This document shows, piece by piece, positions 16,724-23,711 of a stretch of 24,855 nt of DNA. The position numbers and the translations under genes were made by a program. Position 1 is the first letter of the stretch. Each line of letters begins with the position of its first letter. The DNA is from SAR324 cluster bacterium. GTDB lineage: Bacteria; SAR324; XYD2-FULL-50-16. The DNA lies in NCBI GenBank assembly GCA_002401295.1, contig NVSR01000117.1, positions 1 to 24,855 on the forward strand, in the 5' to 3' direction. A model generated the notes under the pieces. The model had not been told where the DNA came from and searched no databases. It saw only the letters and a program-made list of their open reading frames with translations.

Positions 16724-16766
16724 CTTTTACTCTTCTTGGTCGCAATCAGTTGCACCGGAGTAAAAG
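16724..16766 (+). repeat. Second hairpin in the tRNA spacer
   Basis: CTTTTACTC (16724-16732) and GAGTAAAAG (16758-16766) form a perfect 9-bp stem. Inside it, GGTCGCAA and TTGCACC form an inner stem with one bulge. Confidence 0.6.
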
Positions 16767-16792
16767 AGCCGGACGATGAAAGAAATACATGC

Positions 16793-16882
16793 GGAGAGAT
16801 GCCAGAGTGGCCGATCGGGGCAGATTGCTAATCTGTTGTAGCTGCAAAGCTACCCGGGGTTCGAATCCCCGTCTCTCCGCCA
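16793..16882 (+). tRNA. tRNA-Ser(GCU)
   Basis: The acceptor GGAGAGA pairs with TCTCTCC, with discriminator G and encoded CCA. The anticodon loop TTGCTAA gives GCT, reading AGC/AGU. The long variable arm is GTAGCT-GCAA-AGCTAC. The T-arm is CGGGG-TTCGAAT-CCCCG. Confidence 0.96.
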
Positions 16883-16897
16883 TGTAACTACATATAT

Positions 16898-16974
16898 GCA
16901 CCCGTAGCTCAGATGGATAGAGCGTCTGTTTGCGGTACAGAAGGTCAGGGGTTCGACCCCCTTCGGGTGCACCA
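16898..16974 (+). tRNA. tRNA-Arg(GCG)
   Basis: The acceptor GCACCCG pairs with CGGGTGC, with discriminator A and encoded CCA. The anticodon stem TCTGT/ACAGA encloses the loop TTGCGGT, giving anticodon GCG for CGC (and CGU by wobble). A20 in the D-loop and C35 fit arginine identity. Bacteria usually have ACG here, so G34 is unusual. Confidence 0.93.
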
Positions 16975-16980
16975 GCTTAG

Positions 16981-17000
16981 TGAATCTTACTTGAGATTCA
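16981..17000 (+). repeat. Hairpin between tRNA-Arg and tRNA-Ser(GGA)
   Basis: TGAATCT-tacttg-AGATTCA is a perfect 7-bp stem with a 6-nt loop in the short spacer between two tRNA genes. Confidence 0.55.
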
Positions 17001-17012
17001 ACTACCAAAATT

Positions 17013-17102
17013 GGAGAGATGTCTGAGTGGCTGAAGGAGCACGCCTGGAAAGCGTGTAAGTGGGCAACTGCTTCCGGGGTTCGAATCCCCGTCTCTCCGC
17101 CA
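17013..17102 (+). tRNA. tRNA-Ser(GGA)
   Basis: The acceptor GGAGAGA pairs with TCTCTCC, with discriminator G and encoded CCA. The anticodon stem CACGC/GCGTG encloses CTGGAAA, giving GGA for UCC/UCU. A long variable arm is present. Its T-arm and acceptor stem are identical to those of tRNA-Ser(GCU). Confidence 0.96.
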
Positions 17103-17107
17103 AATTT

Positions 17108-17197
17108 GGGGTGATCCGTGCGACTGGAAGGTACGAACTGTGTCAGATCCGAGAGGAAGCAGCACTAAGTTCTGGAAGGTGTGTTACGGATCACTTT
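17108..17197 (+). ncRNA. ffs: Signal recognition particle RNA, small (4.5S) type
   Basis: The RNA scaffold of SRP, which binds Ffh for co-translational targeting. The outer stem GTGATCCGT (17111-17119) pairs perfectly with ACGGATCAC (17186-17194), with G-U pairs extending it. The apical domain reads GTCAG, then TCC-GAGA-GGA (a GNRA tetraloop in the canonical place), then AGCAGC, closely matching the Ffh-binding consensus. An inner helix pairs GAACT with AGTTC. There is no Alu domain, so it is the short form. Placement directly before dnaX-ebfC-recR is a known arrangement in other bacteria. The exact ends are estimated from the pairing. Confidence 0.92.
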
Positions 17198-17212
17198 GCA
17201 AAGCCAGCAAAC

Positions 17213-17256
17213 CTGAGGATTTCAATTTTTTCCCCCCCCTGATTTCAACCTCAGCA
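17213..17256 (+). repeat. Inverted/direct repeat around a T6C8 tract before dnaX
   Basis: CTGAGG-ATTTCAA, then a T6C8TG tract, then ATTTCAA-CCTCAG. The outer 6-mers are inverted and the 7-mers are direct repeats. The stretch lies between the SRP RNA and the dnaX start. The T6 could serve as the SRP RNA terminator tail. Confidence 0.4.
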
Positions 17257-17267
17257 ATACCCTACTC

Positions 17268-19247
17268 ATGTCCTACCTCGTCTTAGCCAGAAAATTACGC
17301 CCTGCTCGCTTTCAAGATCTCATCGGACAAGAATCCATCTGGAAAACATTACTGAATGCCATAGCTACAGATCGGGTTGCCCATGCTTTTTTGTTTACCG
17401 GTCCTCGTGGGACAGGTAAAACCAGCAGTGCCCGGCTCTTAACTAAGGCCTTAAACTGCTTGGCTCCTGTAGAATATGAGCCCTGTAATCAATGTGAAAA
17501 CTGTATTGAGATTAATAGTGGCATCTCAGCAGATGTGATGGAAATCGATGCGGCTTCCAATCGTGGTATTGAGCACATCAGAGAGTTGAGAGAAGGCGTC
17601 AAATTCTCCCCTGCTAAATGCAAGTATAAAATATACATCATTGATGAAGTCCATATGTTAACCACGGAGTCTTTTAATGCTCTGTTGAAAACTTTGGAAG
17701 AACCCCCTTCTCACGTAAAATTTATTCTGGCGACTACAGATTATCACAAGGTCCCTTCGACTGTGATTTCTCGGTGCCAGCGATTTGACTTTACCAATGT
17801 CGCCTCCCCCGTTTTATTTAAATACCTGAAAAAAGTTGCAGCAGATGAGTCTATCGAGCTGAGCGATGCTTCCCTGAATCTAATTGTACAAAGCTCTTCA
17901 GGGGGAGTCCGTGATGCCTTAACAACCTTGGATATGCTGATTAGCTTCGGTGGTAATCAGATCGAAGATGATAAGGTGATGGAGCTGTTAGGCGTCAATG
18001 ATGCGCGTGAAGTGGATTCATTACTGGCTGCTATTGTTGCGAAGGATCTGGAGCAAGTCTTAACGAACTTTCAAAATTTAGTCACGAAAGGTCGCTCCTT
18101 AGCGCAGCTGGTTACGGATCTTATGAAAGCTGTGAAGGATTTGAGTTTGACTGCCAGCTTGCCTATGAAAACGCTTCAGTGGCGTGAATTTTTGCCCGAT
18201 CAATTGGAGCTATATCAAAAATTAGCACAGCAAGTGACGACGGGTACATTACAGCAATATTTCCAAATTTTATTAGAAATTGAATCCCAAATTAAACGTA
18301 GTTCTCAGGCTCAGATTTGTGTTGAGATGGGGTTGATTAAACTCTGCTCTGTGGAGTCATTAGCTGGTGTTGCCGAAATTATTTCTATTTTGCGTAGTTC
18401 AGGGAAAGGAGAAAAAAAAACTTTTAGGCCAGTGAAAAGTCTGGAGGTTGTCAGGAAAGTTCAGTCACAGGCATCAGAAAAAATACATAGACCAACTCCA
18501 GTTTCAACTCCAGCTCCAGCTCCAGCTCAAATTCCAGCTCAAATTCCAGCTCAAAAATCTTATTCTGGGGTACAACCGGTTTCTCCCCCTCAGGATACAA
18601 GGCCATCCTTTGATTATAGTCAAATGGAAGAGCCTTTGATGCCTGTTAATCCCTCTTTTGAATCGGAACTCCCCCCAGTGCCGGATAGGCTCTCAGAACA
18701 GGAAATTGAGGGAAGTGAGGTCTCAAGTCAGCCTTCCGCCCCAAGAGCTCTGTCTGTTCAACCGAGTCAGAAAGAAAAGCCTGAAAAGAGAAATGTTGTA
18801 GACGGTAGAGGGAATATTAGCGACAATTCTTCAGGTAAGGTGCAGAGAACTGGGATGCCAGCATGGAAGGACTTTGTCGATGAAGTCGCTAAAAAATCGC
18901 ATAAATTTCTGATTTCCCTGTTGCGAACAGCAGTGGTCTTAGAGCTAAATGAGCAACGATTGAGGTTGGGAGTCACAAACCTGCACTCTTTTACAGAAGA
19001 TAAAACGCGTTTTATTGAAAAAGAGGCACAAAAGTTTTTTAATAGTCCCTTGACGCTTTCCCTAGAGAGTCAACAAGAAGGGAGTGATGACTCCATCAAG
19101 GGGCAGCTAGATGCGGCAGAAGAGAAGAGAATTTTTGAGATAAAAAAAGCTGCGGAAGATAGTGTAAAAGTTCTGGAAATTCGGGAAATCTTTCCTGGCA
19201 GTACGATTCAAAATATAACCATTCTGGAGGACTCGAAAGATGATTGA
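17268..19247 (+). CDS. dnaX: DNA polymerase III subunit tau (and probable gamma)
   Basis: This is the clamp-loader ATPase and replisome organiser, 659 residues. AAA+ domain: Walker A GPRGTGKT (45-52), zinc Cys C64/C73/C76/C79, Walker B D126-E127 (IIDEVH), sensor 1 ATT (155-157) and the SRC motif (168-170). Domain III ends near residue 370. An A9 tract at codons 382-385 follows, where a slip in either direction hits a stop within five codons, predicting a gamma-like product of about 386-388 residues. A Pro/Ala/Gln-rich linker with short repeats (about 405-440) leads to the tau-specific C-terminal region (about 540-659). No ribosome-binding site is clear before ATG 17268. The end overlaps ebfC by 8 bp. 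Confidence 0.96.
   Translation: MSYLVLARKLRPARFQDLIGQESIWKTLLNAIATDRVAHAFLFTGPRGTGKTSSARLLTKALNCLAPVEYEPCNQCENCIEINSGISADVMEIDAASNRGIEHIRELREGVKFSPAKCKYKIYIIDEVHMLTTESFNALLKTLEEPPSHVKFILATTDYHKVPSTVISRCQRFDFTNVASPVLFKYLKKVAADESIELSDASLNLIVQSSSGGVRDALTTLDMLISFGGNQIEDDKVMELLGVNDAREVDSLLAAIVAKDLEQVLTNFQNLVTKGRSLAQLVTDLMKAVKDLSLTASLPMKTLQWREFLPDQLELYQKLAQQVTTGTLQQYFQILLEIESQIKRSSQAQICVEMGLIKLCSVESLAGVAEIISILRSSGKGEKKTFRPVKSLEVVRKVQSQASEKIHRPTPVSTPAPAPAQIPAQIPAQKSYSGVQPVSPPQDTRPSFDYSQMEEPLMPVNPSFESELPPVPDRLSEQEIEGSEVSSQPSAPRALSVQPSQKEKPEKRNVVDGRGNISDNSSGKVQRTGMPAWKDFVDEVAKKSHKFLISLLRTAVVLELNEQRLRLGVTNLHSFTEDKTRFIEKEAQKFFNSPLTLSLESQQEGSDDSIKGQLDAAEEKRIFEIKKAAEDSVKVLEIREIFPGSTIQNITILEDSKDD
18401..18444 (+). 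promoter_or_regulatory. Probable slippage/frameshift site in dnaX
   Basis: Codons GAA-AAA-AAA-ACT give nine consecutive A (18412-18420). The -1 frame then reads AAC-TTT-TAG (stop 18425-18427). The +1 frame reads CTT-TTA-GGC-CAG-TGA (stop 18433-18435). AGGGAAAGGAG lies directly upstream, resembling the Shine-Dalgarno stimulator of E. coli dnaX. ACTTTT (18420-18425) can pair with AAAAGT (18435-18440) just downstream. Confidence 0.65.
18505..18556 (+). repeat. Short tandem repeats in the dnaX linker
   Basis: CTCCAG hexamers are followed by two copies of the 12-mer CTCAAATTCCAG, encoding a Pro-Ala-Pro-Ala-Gln-Ile-Pro-Ala-Gln linker between the clamp-loader and tau domains. The repeat is in frame and probably variable in copy number between strains. 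Confidence 0.7.
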
Positions 19248-19572
19248 TGGGCTGAATATGAATGACTTGCTGGAAAAAGCAAAAGAAATGCAAGAAACCA
19301 TGAATAAGAAAAAACAGGAGGCGGCATCAAAAACAATTGACGTTTCTGTTGGTGGCGGCATGATTTCCCTGAGCATGAACGGGAATCTGGAATTATTGTC
19401 CCTCAAAATTGACCCTGAAGTCGTGGATAAAGACGATGTTGATACGTTAGAGGACTTAGTTCGTGCTGCTGTGAATGAAGGCATTCGACAAGCCAAAGAG
19501 TTGGGTTCTACTGGACTCTCTGATTTGTTGGGTGATATGAAATTACCGGATTTTGGGAATTTTGGAAAATAA
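19240..19572 (+). CDS. ebfC: YbaB/EbfC family nucleoid-associated protein
   Basis: This small 110-residue DNA-binding protein of the YbaB/EbfC family forms a dimer with two long helices and is associated with the nucleoid. Typical features are MNDLLEKAKEMQETMNKK (helix 1), SVGGGMISLSMNGNLELLSLKIDPEVV and the C-terminal helix VRAAVNEGIRQAKE. The start ATG 19240 overlaps the dnaX end by 8 bp and has GGAGG 9 nt upstream, inside dnaX, showing translational coupling. The dnaX-ebfC-recR order is widely conserved and links the protein to DNA metabolism; its precise function in this lineage is unknown. Confidence 0.95.
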   Translation: MIDGLNMNDLLEKAKEMQETMNKKKQEAASKTIDVSVGGGMISLSMNGNLELLSLKIDPEVVDKDDVDTLEDLVRAAVNEGIRQAKELGSTGLSDLLGDMKLPDFGNFGK

Positions 19573-20177
19573 TGAAGCTGCCCCTACCCTTGATTCAGCT
19601 GATTGAAGAATTAGCCAAATTACCCAGTATTGGAAAAAAGTCAGCGAAGCGGCTTGCTTTTTCACTCTTGCTGCGTCCAGAGCAAGAAGCTCTGGCTTTG
19701 GCTGAAGCGATTGTCAAAGCGCGGGAGCAGATCCGGAGTTGTAGCCAGTGTTTTGGTCTCACTGATGCGGATCTTTGTGCCATCTGTTCGGATCCCAGGC
19801 GAGATCAGGAAATTCTGTGTGTGGTTGAAGATCCTCGAAATATTTTCACCATCGAAAGTAGTGGGATTTTTAAGGGGCTCTATCATGTTTTACAGGGAGC
19901 GATTTCTCCTATTCATGGAATCCCACCAGAAAAATTGAGAATTGAAGAACTACACCAAAGGGTTCGCCTTGACTCTATCCAGGAGTTGATTTTAGCGACG
20001 AATCCAACGTTGGAAGGTGAGGCTACAGCTCACTATTTAACGGAACTCTTCAAGGAAAATGTACCAACTATTTCCAGGATTGCTCGGGGAATGCCCGTAG
20101 GTGGTGATTTGGAATTTACCGATGCGACGACTCTGAGTAGGGCTTTTGAAGGGAGAACAGTTTTTTCCCATCTATGA
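19572..20177 (+). CDS. recR: Recombination mediator RecR
   Basis: RecR works with RecO (and RecF) to load RecA on SSB-coated gaps. The 201-residue protein has an N-terminal helix-hairpin-helix (about 8-30: LPSIGKKSAKRLAF), a zinc finger with C57-x2-C60 and C69-x2-C72, a Toprim domain (about 80-176: VVEDPRN, then LATNPTLEGEATA) and the C-terminal RGMPVGGDLEFTDATTLSRAFEGR signature. The length is normal. Its ATG shares one base with the ebfC stop (TAATG), and a GGA lies in the end of ebfC. It is the last gene of the dnaX operon; a hairpin followed by a T-run lies about 80 bp downstream. Confidence 0.97.
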   Translation: MKLPLPLIQLIEELAKLPSIGKKSAKRLAFSLLLRPEQEALALAEAIVKAREQIRSCSQCFGLTDADLCAICSDPRRDQEILCVVEDPRNIFTIESSGIFKGLYHVLQGAISPIHGIPPEKLRIEELHQRVRLDSIQELILATNPTLEGEATAHYLTELFKENVPTISRIARGMPVGGDLEFTDATTLSRAFEGRTVFSHL

Positions 20178-20259
20178 GTACAGATTAAAATAAAAAAAGC
20201 TCTCTCAGCCTCTTCCTAGCTGAATCCAGGTCTCCATCCTTTTGAAAAATGAGTAGGGA

Positions 20260-20290
20260 GCATACCGATGGTATGTTTCTTGAATTTTTT
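20260..20290 (+). terminator. Probable terminator of the dnaX-ebfC-recR operon
   Basis: CATACC-gat-GGTATG is a perfect 6-bp hairpin, extendable by a G-U pair. It is followed by TTTCTTGAATTTTTT, a T-rich tail, about 80 bp after the recR stop. Confidence 0.55.
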
Positions 20291-20331
20291 AAAGAGAAAA
20301 TTAAGTTGTTTGTCCTATAAACGGCTTTTAC

Positions 20332-20356
20332 ACTCCCAGACTTAAAGAATGGGAGT
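20332..20356 (+). promoter_or_regulatory. Leader hairpin before the small secreted protein
   Basis: ACTCCCA (20332-20338) and TGGGAGT (20350-20356) form a perfect 7-bp stem with an 11-nt loop, 26 nt before the likely start ATG 20382. An earlier in-frame ATG (20349) lies inside the structure. Confidence 0.4.
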
Positions 20357-20381
20357 TCACGGAGTATTTAAAGAATGGGCT

Positions 20382-20663
20382 ATGAAAGAAAAAGCTATTT
20401 GTATTTTGGTGGGTTTGATATTGCTAATCGGAGCGGGCTCGCTCTACGCCGCGAATAATACAGTCTTTGGTTATAAAAAACCATCAGTCTGTTTGAACAC
20501 TAATATACGCTGTGTCTTGAAGAAAACGGGACAAACTAAGTATTGGTGTCTCAAGTCCAACCTGCAGAGAAATTTAGACAGTCGTCGTACCACAAATCCA
20601 ATTCGAAAGACTTTACGTACGAATCTAGGGAATTGCGCCAAGATCATACGCATCCAAGAATAG
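20382..20663 (+). CDS. Small secreted basic protein with four cysteines, function unknown
   Basis: I take ATG 20382 as the start, because the product then begins with a clean signal peptide: MKEKA, a hydrophobic core ILVGLILLIGAG, and a likely cleavage site after SLYA. The 93-residue precursor gives a mature protein of about 70 residues, rich in Lys/Arg/Asn, with four Cys (in SVC, IRC, YWC and GNC) that could form two disulfides in the periplasm. An in-frame ATG at 20349 would add eleven residues before the signal. No strong ribosome-binding site is seen. I recognise no family. It stands alone between the dnaX operon and the convergent cdaR, whose end is 29 bp away. Confidence 0.6.
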   Translation: MKEKAICILVGLILLIGAGSLYAANNTVFGYKKPSVCLNTNIRCVLKKTGQTKYWCLKSNLQRNLDSRRTTNPIRKTLRTNLGNCAKIIRIQE

Positions 20664-20692
20664 AGCGAAAGTTATTATCGCTCATCCACCTA

Positions 20693-21661
20693 CTATTCAT
20701 AGATTTTTTGATTTAAAACCCAGATATCGATGGGAGGCCAAATCTTTTGTATTTGGATCTCCGGACTAAGCCTGATTGTCGGGGTTGATGTTTTATAATT
20801 ACCGGGTTTATAGTCCTGAAGATCGATGAAGGCTTGTATGTCTTTTTTGCTGAAGTCAGCCAAAAGCGATTGTGGGCCTCGGATCACAATGTTGAATACC
20901 TTGGGGTTGATTCTCGTCACGTAGACTTGATTGATCAATCCAACGGGAATGTTTAAAAAACGAAGGTTGATTGGTTGACTCCCGAGGGTAATCCGAGCGG
21001 AATAAAATTCTGGTTTAGGGGCTATGGGAGTGACCCGCTTAGGGAAAAGCACATGAACCAGCATGTCAATATCGCTATCAGCGGTTTCAATATTAATGGC
21101 CCTGGTTTCTAATTGTTCAATATTATCCAAGATGGAGTGAGGACCACGAACTTTGACGGCATTGGGGATCATCGTCACTTTTTTCAGGACATAACCTTCT
21201 GCCGGTTCCCCAATAAATACGGGGCGAATGGGCAGTGTTCTCTCAATAGTTTGCTCTAAAGTCAGATCGACTGAGTCAGGGGAAATCTTAACAATTCGAA
21301 CCCCAGCCGGGGATTTGATATTTTTGGGAGATATTTTGTAATTGATGTCTCCAGCGTTGGCTTTCTCCAGATCAAGAATCACCTGGAATAAGCTGGGATG
21401 AATATTATCAATCTCCTTTTCAGAAAATTCTACGGATATACTCAGTGACTGGACTGGTGGTGATGTGATTTCAAAATCTTTGGGTAAGTTCACATAGGAT
21501 ACAGGTACGAAAAATTGTACCTCTGTCAGGTCACCCTTTTTCATCTCTGGCGCCAGGGTCCAAATGATTAAGGCGAAAGAGATTGCTAATAGCTTTTGAA
21601 CAGGATTTTTGAAGAATAAATTTTTCATTGAAAGAATCATAAATTTGAAGGTCCTACTCAC
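20693..21661 (-). CDS. cdaR: YbbR-domain protein CdaR, partner of the diadenylate cyclase
   Basis: This 322-residue protein has one N-terminal membrane helix (about 20-37) and an extracytoplasmic region of beta-rich YbbR repeats. About three repeats are visible, with typical VRGP/IRGP turns: KVRGPHSILDNI near 172 and VIRGPQSLLADF near 266. In Gram-positive bacteria CdaR binds and tunes CdaA. It is encoded 12 bp after cdaA. The longest reading starts at GTG 21661; ATG 21640 and ATG 21628 are in-frame alternatives, and AGGA lies 11 nt before ATG 21640. Usually glmM follows cdaR; here the next gene is an unrelated convergent one. Confidence 0.88.
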   Translation of the reverse strand: MSRTFKFMILSMKNLFFKNPVQKLLAISFALIIWTLAPEMKKGDLTEVQFFVPVSYVNLPKDFEITSPPVQSLSISVEFSEKEIDNIHPSLFQVILDLEKANAGDINYKISPKNIKSPAGVRIVKISPDSVDLTLEQTIERTLPIRPVFIGEPAEGYVLKKVTMIPNAVKVRGPHSILDNIEQLETRAINIETADSDIDMLVHVLFPKRVTPIAPKPEFYSARITLGSQPINLRFLNIPVGLINQVYVTRINPKVFNIVIRGPQSLLADFSKKDIQAFIDLQDYKPGNYKTSTPTIRLSPEIQIQKIWPPIDIWVLNQKIYE

Positions 21662-21673
21662 CCAAGCAGGGAG

Positions 21674-22444
21674 TTATTGAAAGAGACTCAGGAATTTATT
21701 TTTGACGGAGGTGCCGTTATTTTTCCTATAAAGTTCACCGTTATGGGCCATACTGATTTCTCCTGTTTCCTCACTGACGACAATGACAACCGCATCCGTT
21801 TCCTCACTTAGCCCCAAAGCGGCTCGATGTCTGGTTCCCAGATTTTTTGAAAAATCGTGGTGAGAGGATAGAGGAAGGATACACCCCGCATAACCAACCT
21901 GCATTGATTTATTAATCACCACGGCTCCATCATGAAGAGGAGCTTGGGGATTGAATAAAGCTACCAGTAATTGGGGGGAGAATTCCGCATTCAGCCGTGT
22001 AGCCCCTGTATAATAATCTCGCAATCCCACCTCCCGTTCTAAGACAATGAGTGCGCCAACTCTGACCTGTGAAAAATGTTCGCAAAGTTTGTAAATTTTT
22101 TCTACTGTGCTGATCGATTTATCCTGCTTGGAATCACGAAAAAATGGTTTGGTACCAACTTGAGCCAGTGCGTTGCGAAAATCTGATTGAAAGAGGACAA
22201 TGATCACGATCACAATAGAATTAAAAATATTCGTGAGTACCCAGGAGACACCAGCTAAACCTAAAAAGTCAGCAAGATAAGATGTACCACCTACGAAGAG
22301 GAAGCCGATCATAATTTGAACGGTTCTCGTTCCTTGCAGCATCAGGATAATCTTGTAGATAATCAAACTGAGGATGGCTATATCCACCAGCTCTTGCCAA
22401 CGGAGATTGTTCAGAAAGATATTATTATCTACAAGAAATTGCAT
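21674..22444 (-). CDS. cdaA: Diadenylate cyclase CdaA (c-di-AMP synthase)
   Basis: This enzyme condenses two ATP into the second messenger c-di-AMP. The 256-residue protein has three N-terminal membrane helices (about 18-36, 40-58 and 63-85). The cytoplasmic DAC domain follows with the catalytic D172-G-A and the G203-T-R-H-R nucleotide-binding motif, both intact. Length and layout match CdaA/DacA rather than DisA or CdaS. It lies between folP and cdaR on the same strand, about 100 bp after folP, with a 6-bp GGCCCT/AGGGCC inverted repeat around the folP stop. Potassium/osmotic homeostasis and cell-wall control are the usual roles. No ribosome-binding site is obvious before ATG 22444. Confidence 0.96.
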   Translation of the reverse strand: MQFLVDNNIFLNNLRWQELVDIAILSLIIYKIILMLQGTRTVQIMIGFLFVGGTSYLADFLGLAGVSWVLTNIFNSIVIVIIVLFQSDFRNALAQVGTKPFFRDSKQDKSISTVEKIYKLCEHFSQVRVGALIVLEREVGLRDYYTGATRLNAEFSPQLLVALFNPQAPLHDGAVVINKSMQVGYAGCILPLSSHHDFSKNLGTRHRAALGLSEETDAVVIVVSEETGEISMAHNGELYRKNNGTSVKNKFLSLFQ

Positions 22445-22543
22445 AAATTATTTTAGGGGTGAGTTTGAATACGATGAAAGCGTTTTCTCCTACTATGGCT
22501 CAGCCTAGAGGGGAATGAATTGTACTAATGGCCCTTCTTTTTG

Positions 22544-23710
22544 TTATGACTGAGGGCCTCTATATTGATCAGTCATCCGTAAAGCATCCAGGGTCTCTCG
22601 TACCTCATGAACCCGAAAAACAGTAGCACCACTGATTAGACCCTGGGATTGAGTGATGAGGGAACCATAAAGCCGATCATCTACATCTGCATTGAGAATT
22701 TTACCAATAAAGGATTTATTGGATGTCCCTAAAAGTAACAGTGAGGGAAGGCTTCTATAAGCTGAGAGAAATCTAAGAATATCTAAGTTGTGTTCTAGAG
22801 TCTTGCCAAAACCAATTCCAGGATCGAGTAAGATTTGTTGATTGGAAAGTCCTAAGCGCGCGCATTGATCCAGGGATTGCTGGAAAAATAGATATATTTC
22901 CGCGATTACATCGGAATAATGTGGGGCTTGCTGCATGGTTTCAGGTGTACCCTGAGTATGCATGAGGCAATAGCTCCCTTTGTGTTTCACGATGGTTTGA
23001 ATCATAGCCTCGCCAGCAGACAGCCCTGAAATATCATTGATCATATCTGCCCCCAATTCAAACATAACATTTGCTACTGCTGGTTTTACCGTATCAATCG
23101 AAATCGGGATATTAAAGCGAGTGCGAATTTGCCGAAGGACTGGCGTCAAACGTTGGATCTCTTCATGAGTAGGGACCTTTCTGGCTCCTGGCCTGGTTGA
23201 CTCTCCACCAATATCAATAATATCAGCGCCAGCTTCAATCATTTTTTCAGCAACGGCTGCATAATCCTGCAGGGGGTAATGCTTGCCACCATCAAAAAAT
23301 GAGTCAGGGGTTATATTCAGAATTCCCATCACTTTGGGGGTTTCCCTAGGCCAGATTTGCCCGCGAAGACTAAAATCAGCAGGCTTTTCGTCCGGTATAA
23401 GATCCTGTGATAATGTAGCATCCCGCAAGGTTGCGGCGAAGACTATAATCTGGGCTAGCTCCTTTAAGCCTACCGCGATAATGAATCGAGGCCCTAGAGG
23501 GGATTTTTCCTGATGAGCACAAAGCTGAGGAAAATTCTTTTCCAAAGCCAGGTAGCTATCCGGTAATGAGTCCGCATAGTAGCGCACGAGAAGGCTTAAA
23601 GAAGGTTCTTCTCGCAATTGGTACTTCCACCCATACGTATGTAGGAGGTATCTTGTGACAATGTGGAAAGGCACAGCGTGCACACAATAATGGACGGACT
23701 CAAAATTCAT
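22544..23710 (-). CDS. folP: Dihydropteroate synthase with N-terminal extension
   Basis: This enzyme joins p-aminobenzoate to the pterin pyrophosphate in folate synthesis and is the sulfonamide target. The TIM-barrel DHPS domain starts near residue 125: MGILNITPDSFFDGG (128-142), D166 and GGESTRPGA (168-176), SIDT (204-207), ADMINDISG (221-229), LLDPGIGFGKT (284-294) and RVHEV at 356. The first 120 residues are an extra domain containing FIIAVGLKELAQII. Similar extended forms of about 390 residues exist in several bacterial and archaeal groups; the role of the extension is unknown. The ATG at 23710 is one base after the ftsH stop, so the pair is likely translationally coupled. Unlike many operons of this type, no glmM is nearby. 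Confidence 0.95.
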   Translation of the reverse strand: MNFESVHYCVHAVPFHIVTRYLLHTYGWKYQLREEPSLSLLVRYYADSLPDSYLALEKNFPQLCAHQEKSPLGPRFIIAVGLKELAQIIVFAATLRDATLSQDLIPDEKPADFSLRGQIWPRETPKVMGILNITPDSFFDGGKHYPLQDYAAVAEKMIEAGADIIDIGGESTRPGARKVPTHEEIQRLTPVLRQIRTRFNIPISIDTVKPAVANVMFELGADMINDISGLSAGEAMIQTIVKHKGSYCLMHTQGTPETMQQAPHYSDVIAEIYLFFQQSLDQCARLGLSNQQILLDPGIGFGKTLEHNLDILRFLSAYRSLPSLLLLGTSNKSFIGKILNADVDDRLYGSLITQSQGLISGATVFRVHEVRETLDALRMTDQYRGPQS

Positions 23711-23711
23711 T

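Noticed and set aside
17060..17242. 60-residue frame across tRNA-Ser(GGA) and the SRP RNA
   Set aside because: It translates structured RNA genes and has no protein features.
18448..18639. Gln/Leu-repeat frame (63 residues) inside dnaX
   Set aside because: It is created by the CTCCAG repeat read out of frame. It also begins after the predicted frameshift stops, so it is not a frameshift product.
20203..20225. TCAGC/GCTGA hairpin just after recR as terminator
   Set aside because: The stem is 5 bp with no T-run after it; the hairpin at 20260 is better.
20658..20680. GAGCGA/TCGCTC hairpin between the small secreted gene and cdaR
   Set aside because: A 6-bp stem without a T-tract on either strand; it could be a weak bidirectional stop but is not supportable alone.
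22530..22558. GGCCCT/AGGGCC inverted repeat around the folP stop as a terminator
   Set aside because: The stem is only 6 bp with a 17-nt loop and no U-tract, and it would separate folP from cdaA; the evidence is too weak to list.
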